Of a stretch of 64,000 nucleotides of DNA, positions 32,612 through 41,897 are shown in pieces. Location: positions 62,001-126,000 of the forward strand of contig NW_024468258.1 of the NCBI RefSeq assembly GCF_002104995.1, given 5' to 3'. This DNA is from Linderina pennispora. Its lineage: Eukaryota > Kickxellomycota > Kickxellomycetes > Kickxellales > Kickxellaceae. A program made the translations under genes and the position numbers. The notes under the pieces were generated by a model. The model saw only the letters and a program-made list of their open reading frames with translations. It was not told the DNA's origin and ran no database searches. Positions within the stretch are counted from its first letter, which is position 1. Every line of letters starts with the position of its first letter.

Positions 32612-32999
32612 TCACGCGATCTGATCTAGCGTTTCTGACAGTGAGATCGTGCGTTTCCCAAGCGGGATCAATGCTCTGGGATCGCAATACCTACTATCTT
32701 TGGCTTTCTTCTTCGTTCGTCTTACATAAAATAGCTTTCTCTATCTTTCTCTTGTGCGCGTCCTTTTGTTGTACTTGTTTTTGAGCAGCGCAGGTCGAAG
32801 GAAGAAAAAGAACCAAGGGAGAACCCTCCAACCAGACTCTGCAGCACACTTGACGGTTATAACTTTATCAGCCTAGCCATCCCAGACCCTTTTTCTTTTG
32901 TCAGCAAAAGAGCGTAGCAAGAACGACTCCTTCTCGCCTTCCAGTAGAGCAAGCACACAAAACACACTCGATTTCCCTCACAACCCCAAACACATAGCA

Positions 33000-33534
33000 A
33001 TGCGTGGTTCAGACGTTAGCAGAGATCCTTGGTAAGTTTTGAAGCGAAATTCGCCACCACCACCCCAAAAACCGGCCCAAGGGCATTATGCTAATCCACT
33101 CTTGGAATAGCCCGTGGGTGATTCTCAACGATGCCGGCGGAGCGTTCGCCATGGGAGCGATTGGCGGCGGCGTGTGGCATTTCTTCAAGGGGACGCGGAA
33201 TTCGCCGTACGGGGAGCGGTTCCGCGGCGGGCTGAATGCGATGCGGGCGCGGGGGCCGATTACCGGCGGCAACTTTGCGGTGTGGGGAGGGATGTTCTCG
33301 ACGTTCGACTGTGTGCTGAAGGGCATTCGGCACAAGGAGGATCCGTGGAACTCGATTGGCTCGGGCGCCATCACCGGCGGTCTGCTGGCGGCGCGTGGCG
33401 GCTGGCGTGCGGCTGCGGTCTCGGCGGTCTTTGGCGGTGTGCTGCTTGGTCTGATCGAGGGTGTCGGCATTGTCATGGGCCGGGCATTTGCCCCGCAGCC
33501 GCCGATGCTGGGCCCGCCGCCAGCGGCAGAGTAG
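33000..33534 (+). CDS. tim17: Mitochondrial import translocase subunit Tim17, 151 aa
   Basis: Core subunit of the TIM23 complex in the mitochondrial inner membrane, moving presequence proteins into the matrix. Exon 1 (33000-33031) gives [11 protein letters not shown] 79-bp intron (33032-33110; GTAAGT, branch-like TGCTAAT, GAATAG) splits a Cys codon to give [20 protein letters not shown]. Four hydrophobic Gly-rich segments follow, with the family motif [15 protein letters not shown] and [16 protein letters not shown] conserved Cys pair is present. Length is usual. It converges on PEX6, the stop codons being 70 bases apart. Confidence 0.95.
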
Positions 33535-33604
33535 AGGACTTCTCGCAAAAAAATTCTTTAATCGTACTAGTTTGCAATTGCTATAGAGTTTTGTAAGCCT
33601 TAGT

Positions 33605-36600
33605 CTATGCTGGAGTTGCGCCGCAGGATGCGTCCGGGTTTGCTGAATACCTGCGAGACGCGGCGCTTGAGTTTGCTCCGGATCGGCTCAGCGCCGGCCC
33701 TTGCCCTTTCCCTTTCCCCTTTGTGCGGCCAGCAGGTCCTGCTCCGGTGTGTGCGGCGGGAGCGGCGGCGGGACCAGCACTGGGCTGCGGCGGATCCACG
33801 CAAACGACTGGCGGCGCTTCAGCAGGCGGCCGAAACGAACTGCCACTGCCGGCAATGATATCAGAGGAGGTGGAGAACGATGCGGAGGTGGCGCCAGGGG
33901 AGAGCAGAGGCGGGTCAGACTCAGACTGCGCAACTGACGGTCCGTGCCTGTTTCCTTGCTGCCACAGTGGATCAGATGAAGCAGCGGCAGGGGCTGTCTC
34001 TAAAGGAGGATCGAGTTCTGAAGGAGAGACAGACTCGGGCTGGGCACCAATTACTGCTGTCAGATGATAGCTGCGACAGGAAATCGCCGTGGCTGCTCCA
34101 CCGGATCGACCTCCCCGGCAGCAAGCACAGTATCTGCGGGCGGAGCCGACGCAACGGTCATGTCGGGCAGCATCTGCTGGAGGCGTCTGAGAAGATCCTC
34201 TGGCGAAACCAGCTCCTCGCCGTCCTCGACAGGCAATCTGCTTGCCCTTATTGCGCGGCGGCATTGCTGCCGGCTCCTCCTCGGCCTCCTTCTGCGCATT
34301 CTTCAGCGTCGAATCGAACTGTCGGCGCAGTTTCTGGTACCGCACCAGCTCGTCAGGCAGACACCGACGGGATCAGCTCGTCCAGGGCGCGCTCAAAATC
34401 AGCCATGGTCACAGGTGACCTGCTTGACGTGATCAGGCGCAATATGGTCCAAGTAGTACTGCGGCGTCATGGGCACCGGGTAGTGGGCGCCAGGGCCAGC
34501 ATTGCCGCTATTCCAGTCGTTTACCAGCACGTCCACTTCGTCGACAGTGCGCAGCATGGCCTTGAGGAGCGCGTCGGAGCACAGCGCGTAAAAGTCGGCG
34601 CCGGTGTAGTGGAACGGGCACTGCTCGGCGACCATGGCCAGGTCGAGGTCGCGGTGGAGGTGGAACTTGCGCGTCAGCGCCTGGATGATGTTGAGCTGGG
34701 CTGCATGGGTCTCGCTGACGCCCAGATACACCAGCTTGTCGAAGCGCCCTGGGCGCAGCAGCGCTGGGTCGAGCAGATCCGGGCGGTTGGTCGCGCCAAT
34801 GGCAAACACCTGCGGGGCAGCGGCAGCCTTGTCGCCATCCCTCGCTGCCGCCGCCGCTCATACCGTCGAGCTCGGCCAGCAGCTGGCTGACAATGCGGTC
34901 CATGACGCCGCCCGAGTCTCCCTGCTGCCCGCGCTTGGGCGCCAGCGAGTCGAGCTCGTCGAAGAAGATTACGCACGGGCTGGCTTCGCGCGCGCGCTGG
35001 AAGATCTTGCGCACGTTGGCCTCGCTCTCGCCAATATACGGGCTGATCAGCTCCGGTCCCTTGCAGCTGAAGAAGTTTAGCCCGCACTCGGTCGCAATGG
35101 CCTTTGCCAGCAACGTCTTGCCGGTGCCCGGCGGCCCGTAGAACAGCAGGCCGGAGCGCGTGCTCAGTCCGGACGCAAACAGGTGCGGCTGCTCCAGCGG
35201 CAGCCGGATCGTATCCAGGATGTCCTTCTTGGCGTCTGCCAGTCCGCCCACGTCGTCCCACTTGACGTTCGGAATCTTTGGCACTCCCAGGGTGTCCGAC
35301 ATCGACGCACGCGCATCGCCCAGCGCACCCACCAGGTCGTCGTTTGTGATGATCTGCTGCGACAGAGCCAGGGACCGCGTCTGCAGGGGCGTCGTGGCCT
35401 GGGGACGCGCACGTCGCCACGCGCGGTTCGCAGCGCGCTTGAAGAGCATGGCGAGATCACGTGCGACAAACGACGCTGTCTGCTGCGCAACAAATGCAAG
35501 GTCGGCGTCAGGCGCCAGCGTCAGTCCCTGAGACATCCGCGCAAGCAGCGCCGCTCTGGTGGTCTCGTCGGGCACCGGCAGCTCGAGCTCGTGGCGGAAG
35601 GCAGCCGCCAGAGCGCTCGGGATCTTGTCAGCCATGCTGCTGGTCGCCACCACTAGCACCGGGAAGCCCGACTCGCGGTGCGCCCGGGTGAGGTCGTCCA
35701 GGCAGGCCTTGAGGACGCGCGCAATCGGCAGATCGTCGTTCTCCTCGCCGGGTGCTGCGTTCTGTGCCAGTGCCTCGACCTGCCGCAGATGCAGAATGCA
35801 TGGCGTGTAGCGTATGGCGTTCTGGAAGTACAGCTGCAGGGCCTGCGCGGTCTTGTCGGCAGAGTCGCCCAGAATGTCGTAGCTGCTGAGCTCGTACAAA
35901 TGGACCCCCAGGGTGCTGGCCAGGGACCGCACCACGTGACGCTTGCCCGTGCCTGCGTTTCCCTTGAGCAGCGCTGCACACACGAGCCGCCGCCGTGCCG
36001 CCAGTGGGATGCAGTGCTGCACGCGCCAGGCGTAGCAGCTGGCCACGCACATTTGCGTATCGGCTCGGCACCCGATGATGGTGCACCCAGGGTGTCCTGG
36101 AAGGCACGGATGGCCTGGTATGGCGCGTGGGCGTGGACCTGAGCCCGCCTGCGCCACCATTGTGGTGTCGGGTTGGACCACCAGACCCAGACCGCGTACC
36201 CGCCGGTACCACTGTGCCCATTGCCGGTCCAGCGGGTCCGCAATCGCATCCACGTCTTCCTCTCCGTCGTCCTCTTCGTCGTAGTCACTTACGTATTCGT
36301 ACTCGCTGTCCTCCTCGCTTTCACTGTCGTATGACGACGCCCAGCGGTTCCGGAACCCTTCGGCACTGACGATCTTGTAGAACACGAGCTCGTTGGCATC
36401 CACTCTGCCTGAATCTCCAATAACCGGCGTGTCAAACACGAGGTCATTGACCGGATCCACGTCCTACGACAGATGGATCCATGTCGCTCTCGCCACTGCG
36501 AATCCGTGCTGCCGCATCATTGCCCGCCGCCACTGCAACCTTGGTGCGCACCATAGCGTCGGCCAGGCAGACCCGCACCAGCAATCACATCGCCTGTACG

Positions 36601-37902
36601 TACCACGCGCAATGCGCCATCCTCGGGCTTCAGCCACCGCCTGCAGCGCCGCCAGCGCATGCGCTTCCAAATCGCGCCGTTCTGCCAGCGGCGAGATGAT
36701 TCTGGCAATCACTACCTTTGCGCGCGACCTCCAGAGCCGGCTGGAACTTTTGCGTGGGCTCTTTCTCAAGGAACGCTGGGCTGGGGGTGCTGGGTGGCAC
36801 GCCGAGCGGCACTGCCGTCACCGGAATGCTTTCAGTCGACGGTATGCCCGATGCCTGCAGGCCTGTGGAAAGAGCAGCGGCGGCAGCGCAAGCGTGTCAG
36901 TTGTAGTGATGCCATCGCAGCCAAACACGCGGATCGCACGGCGCTCGGCCGAGTCACTGTGCGCACTGGTCACAGCCACCCAGCTGCCACTGACCACGCC
37001 CAGCTTGGCCAGCGTCGCCAGTTCTGCGTACCCGCGGTTCCCTGTGTCCTCGCCATCCTCGACCTGGTGCAATCTTCGCATGGTCGACCGGTGCCAGCAA
37101 TGCCGCAGCCTTCGATCTCCACGCCGTGCGGATCCAGCGGCCTGCCAGCAGAGGTATCACCGGCGCCGTCCAAAATAAACCACTCGGCACCCTAGATCCT
37201 CCCATTCCTCGCCTACTGTATCGCCCACGGGCATTTCCGCACGCCGTGTGTCCTTGACAATGACGATTTTCGGGTCGCTGCCCGGCCGCACAATGCCCTG
37301 GGCTACGGGCTGGCACATTAGGCAACGCAGCGTCAGCCCGCCGACCCTTACCTCGCGATTGTGCCGGAACAGCTTTGCCTGCACGTGCTCAGCAATCTCC
37401 TTTTGCATCGTTATGGCGTCTGCGTACTGCGCAGCGTCCACGCCCAGCACCAGCTCCGTGAGCTCAACCGGATCCACAACCTCCAGTGTCGCCGACTCCC
37501 ATGCATCGCGTCCACCCATCGCCGCCCAGACGCTGCTCCCGACCTGGCACACGGCTACGTCACCCGGGGCACTGGCCAGATAGCTCTTGGCCACCGCCGC
37601 CACACAGCCGCCGTTTGCCGTCCTGATACTGACGTAGATTCCTATGCAAGGTGTTCTTTTTCAGCCCATGATGGTTTGTGGTTGATCTGATGGTATGTAG
37701 AAAGCTACTTACTGCTGCTGACCAGTGCGCTGGTATCTTTTGTTGAGAGTCGTGCATGGTGTTCGGCTGCGCGCGCAAGCTTCTCGAACGTCGTCGGCGA
37801 TACCTCCACCTGCAGCCCCGGGTCCTCTGACCCGCTGCTGTCGGGCTGAATGCGCACCGGGAATTGCGCTAGCGGCGCGTCTGCTGTCCAAAAGCTGGGC
37901 AT
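33605..37902 (-). CDS. pex6: Peroxisomal AAA+ ATPase PEX6, frame broken by indels
   Basis: With PEX1 it forms the motor that extracts PEX5 from the peroxisome membrane. Exon 1 (37902-37713) and a 71-bp intron (37712-37642) are clear. The N-terminal domain follows, then an acidic insert (SESEEDSEYEYVSDYDEEDD) and the degenerate D1 ring: Walker A GNAGTGKRH has Arg after Lys, and Walker B is ILHLRQVE. D2 is canonical: GLLFYGPPGTGKTLLAKAIA, Walker B CVIFFDELDSLAPKRG, then GATNRPDLLDPALLRPGRFD. After the D2 lid (FERALDELIPSVS) a Pro/Ser-rich tail of roughly 150 residues runs to the stop at 33605. About ten single-base indels break the frame, for example near 37163, 37088, 36822, 34840, 34405, 34357 and 34240. 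Similarity continues across all of them, so I read them as errors. The exact protein length is therefore uncertain. Confidence 0.92.
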
Positions 37903-39153
37903 AGTTTGTCTTTTCCTATAGTCTATGAGTGCGAACAGTTAAAAATACAGATGTGGCGCAAAAGTAAAGAAGTAGAGGCTCAGGAAAGAAGAGAGACGAA
38001 GCTGCTATCTTCACTTGTGGCCCACAAAATGAATGCGATTGTAGAGCCCGGGCCGGCTCCTTTCGCCAACGGAGCATTAGAACGGACCGCCCACCCCCGG
38101 GCACTCTACTTTGATTCCCCTCCGCGGAGGTAAAAACTGGCGCATCCAATTCCTCCCGCCGGAGCCAAAGTGAAGAAACCCGGACGATACGGCGCACATG
38201 AAATAGCCAGGCTTGCTAGGCGCGGCGAATTTCCTTTCACATGGAAATCCGCCAGCCTCCGGTTTGGAAAGTAATCAAATCTCTGATTCGCCAATCCCAT
38301 TTTCCCACTGATGCAGCGGGAATCGCTGGCCCAGAACACGCCTGGGCCAGACTGCAGGCGCAATCTCGTCACTGCCACTATAAATAGGGGGACGAGGGAG
38401 ATTTCGTCCATTAATGCCCATTGCCATTATGGCGCTGATAACGAAAAACCGAGATCCACTCCCCTTCTCCCGTCGGGGAGGGGAGGTTCTGGGTTACAAT
38501 TTCTCGCTTTGCTTCAGTGTTGTGCATGCTTGTGCGCTTTGAAAAAAAAGGGAAGATGTGACAAGAAGGGTGCTCTTTAGTCAATGTCGGCTCACCAAAC
38601 CACCCCTCCCCCAATTTTTCTGACTTTTAAACCCGATTCCTTTTGGCTGGAAAGCGCAAAAGAACCAACGTAATATCTCTTTCTGTTCTCTAGTTTTTTG
38701 ACGTAGTTTTTCTACTATTTATTAGTGCGTTTTTTAGAGGTAAGTAGTCTGCGTCCCCTCCAAGGACAGCTTCTGGCTGCACATTAGCGTGCATGGTCTA
38801 CTGTGATTGTTTGCCTGCGCTCAGACGGCTCTTTCATCACGCGCCTCACGCGCCTCTGCCGTGCAGAGTGCAGCATACGCTGAAGCCATTTTCTTCCCAG
38901 CCCTTTTGGCGATTCCGAGAATTGTCGGGCTATAGCAGAAGTGGCTGCTTTCTGCTTTTGCAAAATCCGGATGCCCATCAATTTGATAATGCCAAAAGGA
39001 GCCTCTAATGCAAATAAACATGACTGGGCATACTCTGTTTGGTCCTGGGCTATAATACGTGAACAAACATTCCGCGCTCCCCTGTCCATTCTTCCCGTCT
39101 ACAATCCATCCCAACTCAACGACATTATTGTTTCTGTAGCTTTTATTAACATC
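37903..39153. other. Divergent region between PEX6 and the EEP-repeat gene, with a 5' leader intron
   Basis: A TATA box (TATAAATA, 38379-38386, plus) and a second TTTTAAA near 38627 precede a T-rich leader. A strong donor TTAGAG/GTAAGTAG (exon end 38739) and acceptor GTTTCTGTAG (ending 39139) define a likely 400-bp intron in the 5' leader of the gene starting at 39154. The pyrimidine-rich 38690-38735 stretch would be the noncoding first exon. Confidence 0.5.
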
Positions 39154-40266
39154 ATGGCCAAGAAGGGAAAGTCTGGAAAGTCAAAGAAGGGAGGAAACAG
39201 CAAGCCTGCAGCGCCGAAGCCCGAGGTAGCACCTGTGGTTGCTGAGGAGGTGAAGCAGCAGGAGCTGCAGGTTGAGGAGGCTGTTGCTGAGGAGCCGAAG
39301 GTCGAGGAGACTGTCGAGGAGACTGCCGAGGAGACTGCCCCTACCGAGGAATCGAAGGAAGAGGCTGCTGCTCCTGCCGCTGAGGAGCCTGCTGAGGTTG
39401 AGGAGCCTGCTGAGGCTGAGGAGCCCGTCATGGCCGAGGAGTCCGCTAAGGTTGAGGAGCCCACCAAGGCCGAGGAGCCCACCAAGGTCGAGGAGCCCGC
39501 CAAGGCCGAGGAGCCCACCAAGGTCGAGGAGCCCGCCAAGGCCGAGGAGCCCACCAAGGTCGAGGAGCCCGCCTTTGAGATCCCGTCACTGGGTAATGTG
39601 GAGGCGATCGTCGCCGCCGGTGCCCCCGCTCCCATGCCGATCGACCGCTCGGAGCCTAAGGCCGAAGAGGTTAAGGCCAAGGAGCCTGCCAAGGTTGAGG
39701 AGCCTGTCCTTGCTGTCGAGGAGCCCGTGAAGGCTGAGGAGCCTGTTAAGGTCGAGGAAGAAGTCGCTGCTCCTGCTGTTGAGGAGCCCGCTAAGGTCGA
39801 GGAGGTCGCTGCCCCTGTTGTTGAGGAGCCCGCTAAGGTTGAGGAGCCCACTAAGGTCGAGGAGCCTGCTAAGGTCGAAGAGCCCGCTGCCGTCGAGCCC
39901 GTGGTTGAGGAGCCTGTCCCTGCTGCTGAGGAGCCCGTGAAGGCTGAGGAGCCCGCTAAGGTCGAGGAGGTCGCTGCCTCTGCTGTTGAGGAGCCTGCTA
40001 AGGTTGAGGAGCCTACTAAGGTTGAGGAGCCCGCTAAGGTGGAAGAGCCCGCTGCCGTCGAGCCCGTGGCCAAGGAGCCTGTCCCTGCTGCCGAGGAGTC
40101 TGTGAAGGCTGAGCCCGCCAAGGTGGAAGAACCCAAGGCTGAGGAGCCAGCAAAGGCCAAGGAACCCGTGAAGGAGGAGCCGCACAAGAGGACGGGACAC
40201 GGCGACAAGCCGCCGCGCAAGGGCCTCGTCAACAGGCTGATCGACTTCTTCGGTGGCAGGAAGTAA
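39154..40266 (+). CDS. Glu/Pro-rich hexapeptide-repeat protein, 370 aa
   Basis: Function unknown. The N-terminus is Lys/Gly-rich (MAKKGKSGKSKKGG). The bulk is low-complexity repeats of the form [A/T]-K-[V/A]-E-E-P with Ala- and Val-rich variants, interrupted by FEIPSLGNVEAIVAAGAPAP near residue 140. The C-terminus is basic and ends KGLVNRLIDFFGGRK, which could form an amphipathic membrane-binding helix. Composition recalls neurofilament-H or KEKE-type tails. I chose the ATG at 39154 because a probable 5' leader intron has its acceptor at 39139; upstream in-frame ATGs would lie inside it. The long antisense open frame here is a by-product of the repeat. The gene could encode a scaffold, an ER or ribosome-associated protein or a membrane tether; nothing in the sequence decides. 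Confidence 0.7.
   Translation: MAKKGKSGKSKKGGNSKPAAPKPEVAPVVAEEVKQQELQVEEAVAEEPKVEETVEETAEETAPTEESKEEAAAPAAEEPAEVEEPAEAEEPVMAEESAKVEEPTKAEEPTKVEEPAKAEEPTKVEEPAKAEEPTKVEEPAFEIPSLGNVEAIVAAGAPAPMPIDRSEPKAEEVKAKEPAKVEEPVLAVEEPVKAEEPVKVEEEVAAPAVEEPAKVEEVAAPVVEEPAKVEEPTKVEEPAKVEEPAAVEPVVEEPVPAAEEPVKAEEPAKVEEVAASAVEEPAKVEEPTKVEEPAKVEEPAAVEPVAKEPVPAAEESVKAEPAKVEEPKAEEPAKAKEPVKEEPHKRTGHGDKPPRKGLVNRLIDFFGGRK
39445..39573 (+). repeat. In-frame tandem repeat, 18-base unit with identical 36-base dimers
   Basis: Within the EEP-repeat gene, an 18-base unit encodes (T/A)K(V/A)EEP. From 39481 a 36-base dimer (TKVEEP-AKAEEP) is repeated without change at 39481-39516 and 39517-39552 and continues partially to 39573. 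Identity at third codon positions indicates recent expansion by slippage or unequal exchange. A second, more diverged block covers about 39690-40130. Confidence 0.85.
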
Positions 40267-40409
40267 GCTGCTCGCGCTCCGAACAAAAAATGTTTCTAGG
40301 TCCTTTTTAGCTCTCGCACTTTGTTTTTTTTTTCTTTTTACCTAAACCCCTCTCTATGCTTGTGTATAGACACCCTATCTCTAAAATAAAAAAGCGTACC
40401 TCTCTTCCA

Positions 40410-41735
40410 CTACAATATGCCAGCAATAAGCAGGATTGGATACGACAGGAGGGCACCGACCATCAAGCCGACGCACAGTGCAAAGCTCAGCACGGAGCCA
40501 GCCAACGCCTTGTTGGTAGCATCTCTGGGGGCCCGTACCAGCGTCATAGTGGCAACCCAGCCATTCGACCATCCCAGCATGGCCACCAGCAAAAGGAACA
40601 GCAAATCCGAATGAACAACCAGCGCATCGCCGGGCGCCGTTGCCACAGTCGGAAACATAAGGAACGCCGGGACAAACAGCAGGCGCGCGGCACCAATCCA
40701 ATTCAGCACCCTCACCGACTCGCATCTGATCCACTGCGTCGACAGACGGCCCAGGTAATCCCCGACATTGAACAGCAGGAAGTGCCAGGCAGTCAGATTG
40801 GCGATTTGTGGCGAGCTCTTGGGCGAGCTCACAATGGCCTCTGTCAGAGGCGGGAACAGCGCCAATGTCAGGCACATGGCGGATCCGCAGATATACGCGA
40901 ACGGTGCGATCTCGCCGAACGCCAGACACAGCACTCTCATGTTATCCAGGCCCAGCGCGCCCAGCCACTTGGGCAACCCATTCTGCTCTACCACCTGCTC
41001 CAGCTCGACCGTCTCCACCGCATACTCTACAGGGCCCTCCGGATCGCGTGTCAGCCGCGGCGACCCGTGCTGCATCCTCCCCATGCCAGCGTCCGGCCCG
41101 TCCAATGCACGGTACGCATTCTGCGCAATCATCTCATGGCGGCTCAGCTGCGACCACGCCGTCATCGACAGAGCAAGAAACACCGCAGCAATGCCAAAGT
41201 ACACGCCCGCGCGCACCCTCACCCGGCCATCATCTTCGGCACCGTACACTGTAAATAGCTGCAATGCGCTGGCCACGGTCCCGGCAATCGCCTGCCCGCC
41301 CATATATGCCTCGGCACAGCACGCATGCAATGGCGCGGCAATGCCAAAAATCGAGCACTGCACAAATGCCGCTGCCACTGCGGCCACACACAGCGCCAGC
41401 AGCGCAATTACCAATGCCAACCACCCGTCAATATTGAGTAGTGGCAGAAGCAAAAGCGCCAGAAACACGCAGACGGTCGACAAAAGCCCGGCTTGGATCC
41501 GCCGGTCATTGTTGGCCGAGGGCTGCGTGTACAGCGCGTAGCTGAGCGCTATGAGGTTGATGGTGTTGGAGAATATCGAGAACACGCTCTCGAAGCTGTC
41601 CCGCAAAGGGGTGTTGCGGAATACGTGCCGGAAAAAGCCCGAGGCCGTTATATAGACGTTCCAGGCCATCAGCGTGGCCATGCCAAGCACGACAAAGCGC
41701 CAGTAGACGTATCGCAGTGCGGGGTCGGCAGACAT
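40410..41735 (-). CDS. Equilibrative nucleoside transporter (SLC29/Fun26 family), 441 aa
   Basis: Multi-pass nucleoside/nucleobase carrier, vacuolar or plasma membrane in fungi. The single exon encodes about eleven hydrophobic segments. The N-terminal ENT pattern is visible: FVVLGMATLMAWNVYITASG followed by FFRHVF and the F-SI-FSN-T-NL element of TM2. TM4-5 contain SIFGIAAPLHACCAEAYMGG, matching the family's conserved Gly-rich segment. The central loop is hydrophilic (about residues 205-250), and the C-terminal half holds NVGDYLGRLSTQWI, the ENT signature around TM8. Length is normal. No breaks. Substrate range and location cannot be told. It is followed 160 bases upstream by INTS9 on the same strand. 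Confidence 0.9.
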   Translation of the reverse strand: MSADPALRYVYWRFVVLGMATLMAWNVYITASGFFRHVFRNTPLRDSFESVFSIFSNTINLIALSYALYTQPSANNDRRIQAGLLSTVCVFLALLLLPLLNIDGWLALVIALLALCVAAVAAAFVQCSIFGIAAPLHACCAEAYMGGQAIAGTVASALQLFTVYGAEDDGRVRVRAGVYFGIAAVFLALSMTAWSQLSRHEMIAQNAYRALDGPDAGMGRMQHGSPRLTRDPEGPVEYAVETVELEQVVEQNGLPKWLGALGLDNMRVLCLAFGEIAPFAYICGSAMCLTLALFPPLTEAIVSSPKSSPQIANLTAWHFLLFNVGDYLGRLSTQWIRCESVRVLNWIGAARLLFVPAFLMFPTVATAPGDALVVHSDLLFLLLVAMLGWSNGWVATMTLVRAPRDATNKALAGSVLSFALCVGLMVGALLSYPILLIAGIL

Positions 41736-41897
41736 TAACTGGGTGGAAAAAGAGAGACAACGAATGGCAAAAAAAAAAGGATGGAGAAGGGAAAAGGTTC
41801 ACCGCAGGCTGGAGGATGGTTAGCAGCTGGATGCCGGGATTTATTTTGTCCGATATGAGCGATTAGTGGCGCCAATTGCTTGGCCCAAGCGTCCAAT

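Noticed and set aside
39099-40286. 395-aa minus-strand open frame rich in Gly-Ser-Ser-Thr
   Set aside because: It is the antisense of the EEP repeat; its open frame follows from the repeat's codon pattern. The plus strand has a leader intron and sensible termini.
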